A stretch of DNA of 64,000 nt. It comes from Arthrobacter sulfonylureivorans. GTDB lineage: Bacteria > Actinomycetota > Actinomycetes > Actinomycetales > Micrococcaceae. The first letter of the stretch is position 1. Every line of letters starts with the position of its first letter. Positions 58,843 through 64,000 of this stretch are shown here, piece by piece. Position numbers and translations under genes: made by a program. The stretch spans positions 1 through 64,000 of the forward strand of contig RJAE01000001.1 in assembly GCA_004000035.1 (NCBI GenBank), given 5' to 3'. The notes beneath the pieces were generated by a model. That model was not told where the DNA came from and made no database searches. It saw nothing but the letters and a program-made list of their open reading frames with translations.

Positions 58843-58867
58843 AGCCCCCGTAAAGCTCGAAGGAACC

Positions 58868-59659
58868 ATGACAGAGACCAAAACGCCTGGCGATCAGTTC
58901 GTCCAGTCACTGGCCCGCGGATTGACCGTGATCCGGGCTTTCGACGCCGACAACGTCACCATGACGCTCAGCGAGGTCTCCAAGCGGACCGGCCTGACCC
59001 GCGCCACGGCGCGGCGGTTCCTGCACACCCTGGTGGATCTGGGGTATGTGCGCACCGACGGCCGCGTCTTCGAGCTCACCGCATTGGTGCTCCAGCTGGG
59101 GTATTCCTACCTTGCCGGGCAGAGTCTGCCCCAGCTGGTGCAGCCATTGCTGGAGGAGCTTTCCGCCGAGCTGCACGAATCCACGTCCGCCTCGATCCTC
59201 GACGGCGACGAGATTGTCTACATTGCCCGCATCCACACCCGCCGGATCATGACCGTGGGGATCATGGTGGGCACGCGGTTCCCGGCCTATGCCACCTCGA
59301 TGGGCCGGGTGCTGCTGGCCGGCTTGCCGATCGAGGAACTGGAGCAGCGCTTGGCCTCCACGACCCTGAAACAACTGACGCCGCGGACCATCGCCGACCC
59401 GGTGAAGCTGCGCGCGGAGCTGGACACAGTGCGCAGCCAAGGGTGGTCCCTGGTGGACCAGGAGTTGGAGATCGGCCTGCGCTCCGTGGCGGTGCCGGTC
59501 CTGCATCCGGACGGCTCCGTGGCCGCCGCGCTGAACATGTCCATGCAGGCCTCGCTGGCGGACGGCACCCGCGACGTGGATGCCGTGGTCGCCGAGGCGC
59601 TGCCCAAGCTGCGGGCCGCCTCGGCCAAGATCACCGACGCCCTGCGCGCGCAGCAGTAG
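58868..59659 (+). CDS. pcaR: IclR-family regulator, PcaR type
   Basis: A 263-residue regulator: winged helix (QSLARGLTVIRAFDADNVTMTLSEVSKRTGLTRATARRFLHTLVDLGYV), then the effector domain (LVQPLLEELSAELHESTSASILDGDEIVYIARIHTRRIMTVGIMVGTRFPAYATSMGRVLLAGL, EIGLRSVAVPVLHPDGSVAAALNMSMQ). It closely fits PcaR/PcaU proteins that respond to 3-oxoadipate or protocatechuate. It ends the pcaFIJR operon, with AAGGAACC upstream of its ATG. A palindrome at 56088 is its likely target. Confidence 0.92.
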   Translation: MTETKTPGDQFVQSLARGLTVIRAFDADNVTMTLSEVSKRTGLTRATARRFLHTLVDLGYVRTDGRVFELTALVLQLGYSYLAGQSLPQLVQPLLEELSAELHESTSASILDGDEIVYIARIHTRRIMTVGIMVGTRFPAYATSMGRVLLAGLPIEELEQRLASTTLKQLTPRTIADPVKLRAELDTVRSQGWSLVDQELEIGLRSVAVPVLHPDGSVAAALNMSMQASLADGTRDVDAVVAEALPKLRAASAKITDALRAQQ

Positions 59660-59707
59660 GGCAAGCCCCGGACGTTTACCCCGCGGCCAACTTTCGTTGA
59701 CCTTGAC

Positions 59708-59962
59708 GTGGATGAATGTCCGGTGATGGAAACTGTGACCCCGCGGCGGAAGTTCCTGCCGGAAATCCAAGCCCTGCGCGCCCTTGCTGTGCTGCTGGCC
59801 ATCGCCGTCGTGCTGGCAGCAACACTGGCGCTGCTGCCGATGAGACAATGGGAGCGTATTGGCGGGCAGGCCCTCCGGGATCTGAACCATGTGAGCGGCA
59901 CCTACATGCAGACGCTGGCCGCGCCGCTGGAGGCCGCCCTGCTGCAGGCCATGGGGAAGTGA
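59708..59962 (+). pseudogene. Possible remnant of an acyltransferase-3 membrane protein
   Basis: A frame of 84 codons. Residues 14-30 (RKFLPEIQALRALAVLL) look exactly like the start of OafA/YrhL-type acyltransferases, and residues 38-54 (AATLALLPMRQWERIGGQAL) resemble a later segment of the same family, but the catalytic His and the 300 or more following residues are missing. The rest (NHVSGTYMQTLAAPLEAALLQAMG) is not recognised. An internal-deletion remnant is the best explanation; a small membrane protein cannot be excluded. No ribosome binding site is evident. Confidence 0.45.
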
Positions 59963-60238
59963 TGGCGGTGCGGGCGGCTCCCGGTAGGCGCCGTCCTCCG
60001 GTGCCGGGATTCTCTGATAGACTTTTCTTCGATTGTTTTGTGTGGCAGTGGATGAAGGCCGTTCCGGATCAAACCGGGGCGGGGCCTGTTTCCGGTTCGC
60101 GGGGTTCTTGCGCGGAGAATGCCACACTTTTGCACGCCTACGGTCGCTTCAATTCGGCAGCGGGTGCGAAGACGACCGACAGTGCCTGGCCCTGCATGTG
60201 AGGCGGGGCAAAGCTCACGAAAAACGGAGATCACGAAA

Positions 60239-60613
60239 GTGCCTACGATTAACCAGCTGGTCCGCAAGGGCCGCTCACCTAAGGTCAATAAGACCAAGGC
60301 GCCTGCCCTTAAGGGCAGCCCGATGAAGCGCGGCGTTTGCACCCGCGTTTACACCACCACCCCGAAGAAGCCGAACTCCGCGCTCCGCAAGGTAGCCCGC
60401 GTCAAGCTCGCCGGCGGCATCGAAGTGACTGCCTACATCCCCGGTGTAGGCCACAACCTGCAGGAACACTCCATCGTGCTGGTGCGCGGCGGCCGTGTGA
60501 AGGACCTGCCCGGTGTCCGCTACAAGATCGTCCGCGGCGCCCTTGACACCCAGGGTGTCAAGAACCGCAAGCAGGCTCGCAGCCGCTACGGCGCGAAGAT
60601 GGAGAAGAAGTAA
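60239..60613 (+). CDS. rpsL: 30S ribosomal protein S12
   Basis: 124 residues, with [56 protein letters not shown] at the N-terminus and [36 protein letters not shown] near the C-terminus. Lys at the TPKKPNS position (43) and in PGVRYK (88) are the streptomycin-sensitive residues. GTG start at 60239 with ACGGAGATC upstream. The 276-base region before it has a TGATAGACT extended -10 at 60016-60023, probably the str operon promoter. Confidence 0.98.
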   Translation: MPTINQLVRKGRSPKVNKTKAPALKGSPMKRGVCTRVYTTTPKKPNSALRKVARVKLAGGIEVTAYIPGVGHNLQEHSIVLVRGGRVKDLPGVRYKIVRGALDTQGVKNRKQARSRYGAKMEKK

Positions 60614-60614
60614 T

Positions 60615-61085
60615 ATGCCTCGCAAGGGTCCGGCCCCCAAGCGGCCGCTAGTTGTAGATCCCGTCCACGGCTCCCCGCTGGTGACCCAGCTGATCAACAA
60701 GGTTCTCGTTGACGGCAAGAAGTCCACGGCAGAGCGCATCGTTTACGGTGCCCTTGATGGCGTGAAGGCCAAGAGCGGCGGCGATCCCGTCGCTGCCCTG
60801 AAGAAGGCCATGGACAATGTCCGCCCGACCCTGGAGGTCCGCTCCCGCCGTGTTGGCGGCGCCACCTACCAGGTTCCGGTTGAGGTCAAGCCGGGCCGCG
60901 CCACGGCTTTGGCCCTGCGCTGGCTGGTCGGCTACTCGAAGGCCCGCCGCGAGAAGACGATGACCGAGCGTCTCATGAACGAGATTCTGGATGCGTCGAA
61001 CGGTCTCGGTGCCGCTGTGAAGCGTCGCGAAGACACCCACAAAATGGCCGAGTCCAACAAGGCCTTCGCCCACTACCGCTGGTAA
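60615..61085 (+). CDS. rpsG: 30S ribosomal protein S7
   Basis: 156 residues: [47 protein letters not shown] at the start and [20 protein letters not shown] at the end, the standard length. It nucleates the 30S head and can repress the str operon. Starts one base after the rpsL stop codon. Confidence 0.98.
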   Translation: MPRKGPAPKRPLVVDPVHGSPLVTQLINKVLVDGKKSTAERIVYGALDGVKAKSGGDPVAALKKAMDNVRPTLEVRSRRVGGATYQVPVEVKPGRATALALRWLVGYSKARREKTMTERLMNEILDASNGLGAAVKRREDTHKMAESNKAFAHYRW

Positions 61086-61148
61086 CAGAGACGGAACGAC
61101 GGCGGCCAGCCGCCGCCGTCGTACCCCTCACCTACAAAGGGAGACATT

Positions 61149-63263
61149 GTGGCACAGGACGTGCTCACCGACCTCACGAAGGTCCGCAACATCGGCATCA
61201 TGGCCCACATCGATGCCGGTAAGACCACTACCACGGAACGCATCCTGTTCTACACGGGTGTGAACCACAAGATCGGCGAAACGCACGACGGTGCGTCGAC
61301 GACTGACTGGATGGAGCAGGAGAAGGAACGCGGCATCACGATCACGTCTGCCGCCGTGACCTCCTTCTGGAACAACAACCAGGTCAACATCATCGACACC
61401 CCGGGCCACGTGGACTTCACGGTCGAGGTCGAGCGCTCCCTGCGTGTGCTCGACGGCGCCGTAGCCGTCTTCGACGGCAAGGAAGGCGTGGAGCCGCAGT
61501 CCGAGACCGTGTGGCGCCAGGCGGACAAGTACAACGTTCCGCGCATCTGCTTCGTCAACAAGATGGACAAGCTGGGCGCCGACTTCTACTTCACCGTCGA
61601 CACCATCATCAAGCGCCTCGGCGCCAAGCCGCTGGTCATGCAGCTGCCGATCGGCGCTGAATCCGAGTTCATCGGTATGGTTGACCTGATCACCATGAAG
61701 GCCATGGTGTGGCCTGGCGATGCCAAGGGCGACGTCACCATGGGTGCCGCCTATGAGACCCGCGAGATTCCCGAGGACCTGCAGGCCAAGGCCGAGGAGT
61801 ACCGCGCGCAGCTCATCGAGTCCGTGTCCGAGTCCTCGGACGAGCTCATGGAAAAGTACCTCGAGGGTGAGGAAATCACCAACGAGGAACTGGTTGCCGG
61901 CATCCGCAAGATGACCATCAACTCCGAGGCCTACCCGGTGTTCTGCGGTTCCGCGTTCAAGAACCGCGGCGTGCAGCCGATGCTGGACGCCGTGGTGGCC
62001 TACCTGCCGTCGCCGCTGGACGTTCCGCCAATGATCGGTCACGATCCCAAGGACGAGTCAGTCGAACTGGTCCGCAAGCCGAGCGAGGACGAGCCGTTCT
62101 CCGCTCTGGCGTTCAAGATCGCGACCCATCCGTTCTTCGGCCAGCTGACCTTCATCCGGGTGTACTCGGGCAAGGCATCCTCCGGCCTCCAGGTGCTCAA
62201 CACCACCAAGGGCAAGAAGGAGCGCATCGGAAAGCTTTTCCAGATGCACGCCAACAAGGAGAACCCGGTCGATGAGGCCCATGCAGGCCACATCTACGCC
62301 GCCATCGGACTGAAGGACACCACCACCGGTGACACCCTCTCCGCCATGGAAGCACCGGTCGTGCTCGAGTCGATGTCCTTCCCGGAGCCGGTGATCTTCG
62401 TGGCAATCGAGCCGAAGACCAAGGGCGACCAGGAGAAGCTCTCCACGGCCATCCAGAAGCTTTCGGCCGAGGACCCGACCTTCACCGTGTCGCTGAACGA
62501 GGACACCGGACAGACCGAGATCGGCGGCATGGGCGAGCTCCACCTGGACATCCTGGTGGACCGCATGCGCCGCGAATTCAACGTCGAGGCCAACGTGGGC
62601 AAGCCCCAGGTTGCCTACCGTGAAACCATCAAGAAGTCCGTCGAAAAGGTCGACTACACCCACAAGAAGCAGACGGGTGGATCCGGCCAGTTCGCGAAGG
62701 TCCAGGTTTCCTTCGAACCGCTGGACACCACCGACGGCACCTTCTACGAGTTCGAGAACAAGGTCACCGGCGGGCGTATTCCGCGCGAATACATCCCCTC
62801 GATTGACGCTGGCATTCAGAATGCCATGCAGCTCGGTGTGCTGGCCGGCTACCCGCTGGTCGGCGTCAAGGCCATCCTGATCGACGGCGCCTACCACGAC
62901 GTCGACTCTTCGGAAATGGCCTTCAAGATCGCTGGTTCCCAGGTCTTCAAGGAAGGCGCACGCCGCGCCAACCCGGTCCTGCTCGAGCCGCTGATGGCCG
63001 TCGAAGTACGTACCCCTGAGGAATACATGGGCGACGTGATCGGCGACCTGAACTCCCGCCGTGGACAGATCCAGTCCATGGAGGACGCTAGCGGCGTGAA
63101 GGTTGTGCGCGCTAACGTTCCGCTTTCCGAGATGTTCGGCTACATCGGTGACCTGCGTTCCAAGACGCAGGGCCGTGCGGTGTATTCGATGCAGTTCGAA
63201 AGCTACGCTGAGGTCCCGAAGGCTGTTGCCGACGAGATCATCCAGAAGACGCGCGGCGAGTAA
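61149..63263 (+). CDS. fusA: Elongation factor G
   Basis: 704 residues. GTPase motifs [15 protein letters not shown] (P loop), the [14 protein letters not shown]3 loop and [10 protein letters not shown] (G4) are intact, as are the domain II-V features [12 protein letters not shown] and [23 protein letters not shown]. It drives ribosome translocation and recycling. GTG start at 61149 with AAAGGGAG upstream. tuf follows after 237 bases. Confidence 0.98.
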   Translation: MAQDVLTDLTKVRNIGIMAHIDAGKTTTTERILFYTGVNHKIGETHDGASTTDWMEQEKERGITITSAAVTSFWNNNQVNIIDTPGHVDFTVEVERSLRVLDGAVAVFDGKEGVEPQSETVWRQADKYNVPRICFVNKMDKLGADFYFTVDTIIKRLGAKPLVMQLPIGAESEFIGMVDLITMKAMVWPGDAKGDVTMGAAYETREIPEDLQAKAEEYRAQLIESVSESSDELMEKYLEGEEITNEELVAGIRKMTINSEAYPVFCGSAFKNRGVQPMLDAVVAYLPSPLDVPPMIGHDPKDESVELVRKPSEDEPFSALAFKIATHPFFGQLTFIRVYSGKASSGLQVLNTTKGKKERIGKLFQMHANKENPVDEAHAGHIYAAIGLKDTTTGDTLSAMEAPVVLESMSFPEPVIFVAIEPKTKGDQEKLSTAIQKLSAEDPTFTVSLNEDTGQTEIGGMGELHLDILVDRMRREFNVEANVGKPQVAYRETIKKSVEKVDYTHKKQTGGSGQFAKVQVSFEPLDTTDGTFYEFENKVTGGRIPREYIPSIDAGIQNAMQLGVLAGYPLVGVKAILIDGAYHDVDSSEMAFKIAGSQVFKEGARRANPVLLEPLMAVEVRTPEEYMGDVIGDLNSRRGQIQSMEDASGVKVVRANVPLSEMFGYIGDLRSKTQGRAVYSMQFESYAEVPKAVADEIIQKTRGE

Positions 63264-63275
63264 AACCCTGGTGAT

Positions 63276-63297
63276 GGGTCCTTATTCGTAAGGACCC
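63276..63297 (+). terminator. TTCG-capped hairpin between fusA and tuf
   Basis: GGGTCCTTA-TTCG-TAAGGACCC, a perfect 9-bp stem with a UUCG tetraloop, 13 bases after the fusA stop. It is followed at 63311-63339 by a second GC-only hairpin (GCGGCCGGC/GCCGGCCGC). No T-run follows, so partial termination or mRNA protection is as likely as full termination. Confidence 0.6.
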
Positions 63298-63421
63298 GGC
63301 ACCCGTGCAGGCGGCCGGCCAAGCACAGCAGCCGGCCGCCGGCACAACCCCTCTGACGGAACCGCGCAATCCTTTTGCCGGTACCTGACGGAACCAGTAA
63401 TTTCACCAAATACAAAAGCCC

Positions 63422-63445
63422 GAAGTAGACTTGTTCAAGTTTCGG
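63422..63445 (+). promoter_or_regulatory. Probable tuf promoter/leader hairpin
   Basis: The inverted repeat with ACTTG-TT-CAAGT in its centre (63429-63440), flanked by CCGAA and TTCGG, lies in the 150-base region of lower GC before tuf, after an A-rich stretch. A promoter function is likely because tuf is usually also expressed independently of fusA. Confidence 0.4.
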
Positions 63446-63500
63446 CCGTGACAATCGCGTCCGGAGAGCAATTCTTCTCAAAACGTTCTAGGAGGAACCC

Positions 63501-64000
63501 GTGGCGAAGGCAAAGTTCGAGCGGACTAAGCCGCACGTCAACATTGGTACCATCGGTCACGTTGACCACGGTAAGACCACGTTGACCGCTGCCATTTCCA
63601 AGGTGCTTGCTGACAAGTACCCCAATCTCAACGAGCAGCGTGACTTCGCAGCTATCGACTCTGCCCCGGAAGAGCGCCAGCGCGGTATCACCATCAACAT
63701 CTCGCACGTCGAGTACCAGACCGAGAAGCGCCACTACGCCCACGTGGACGCCCCCGGCCACGCTGACTACATCAAGAACATGATCACCGGTGCCGCCCAG
63801 ATGGACGGCGCAATCCTGGTGGTTGCTGCGACTGACGGCCCGATGGCCCAGACCCGCGAGCACGTTCTGCTGGCCCGCCAGGTTGGCGTTCCGTCGCTGC
63901 TGGTGGCCCTGAACAAGTCGGACATGGTTGATGACGAGGAACTGCTCGACTTGGTCGAAATGGAAGTCCGCGAGCTGCTCAGCTCGCAGGGATTCGATGG
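63501..64000 (+). CDS. tuf: Elongation factor Tu, 5' part
   Basis: The gene runs off the right edge; 166 complete codons are visible. GTG start at 63501 after GGAGGAAC. Motifs include [14 protein letters not shown] (P loop), [10 protein letters not shown] (switch I), [22 protein letters not shown] (G3) and [14 protein letters not shown] (G4). It delivers aminoacyl-tRNA to the ribosome. tuf closes the str operon order rpsL-rpsG-fusA-tuf. Confidence 0.98.
   Translation, partial: MAKAKFERTKPHVNIGTIGHVDHGKTTLTAAISKVLADKYPNLNEQRDFAAIDSAPEERQRGITINISHVEYQTEKRHYAHVDAPGHADYIKNMITGAAQMDGAILVVAATDGPMAQTREHVLLARQVGVPSLLVALNKSDMVDDEELLDLVEMEVRELLSSQGFD

Overview
The window is a GC-rich actinobacterial chromosome segment, most probably from Arthrobacter or a close Micrococcaceae relative. 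The evidence is a mycothiol synthase gene (mshD) beside a GlnR-type orphan regulator, a ppk-mutT1 pair in the order known from mycobacteria, an actinobacterial nitrobindin, frequent GTG/TTG starts, and several genes whose -10 hexamer sits 6-7 bases before the start codon (probable leaderless mRNAs). I see no insertion sequence, integrase, CRISPR array or rRNA operon.

Layout. 1-10 kb (all minus strand): the 5' part of a gene behind a LexA-type box (possibly dinB), asd, thyA-folA, a GntR regulator with its membrane partner and a clear palindromic operator, ppk-mutT1 and mshD. 10-23.5 kb: glnR, small membrane proteins, nitrobindin, ygfZ, a GNAT gene, pfkA, a PspC-domain envelope-stress module (two PspC proteins and a small membrane protein, divergent from a PspC-fused histidine kinase and its LuxR-type regulator), an AbiEi/DUF559-like gene in an unusual context, and an aspartate aminotransferase.

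23.7-64 kb is the transcription/translation superregion: tRNA-Trp, secE, nusG, rplK, rplA, rplJ, rplL, rpoB, rpoC, rpsL, rpsG, fusA, tuf (cut by the window end). It is interrupted by metabolic cargo. Between rplA and rplJ lie a universal stress protein, a tandem-GNAT protein, the respiratory nitrate reductase operon narGHJI with narK, and a FadR-type regulator. Between rplL and rpoB lie a YbaK deacylase and a thiolase. Between rpoC and rpsL lies a complete route from 4-hydroxybenzoate to succinyl-CoA and acetyl-CoA: an IclR regulator, pobA, pcaHGBDC, pcaFIJ and a second IclR regulator.

In function, the pca block forms one pathway: PobA makes protocatechuate, PcaHG opens the ring, PcaB, PcaC and PcaD give 3-oxoadipate, PcaIJ activates it and PcaF cleaves it. 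The nar block gives membrane-bound nitrate respiration plus nitrate/nitrite transport. Regulatory DNA is unusually readable: palindromic operators before the membrane-protein-gntR operon, pobA and pcaF, an L10-type attenuator before rplJ, and strong terminators after rplA, rplL, rpoC and the aspartate aminotransferase gene. A recurring oddity is short GC-rich tandem repeats (about 17 to 42 bp period, 2-6 copies) in at least six intergenic regions.
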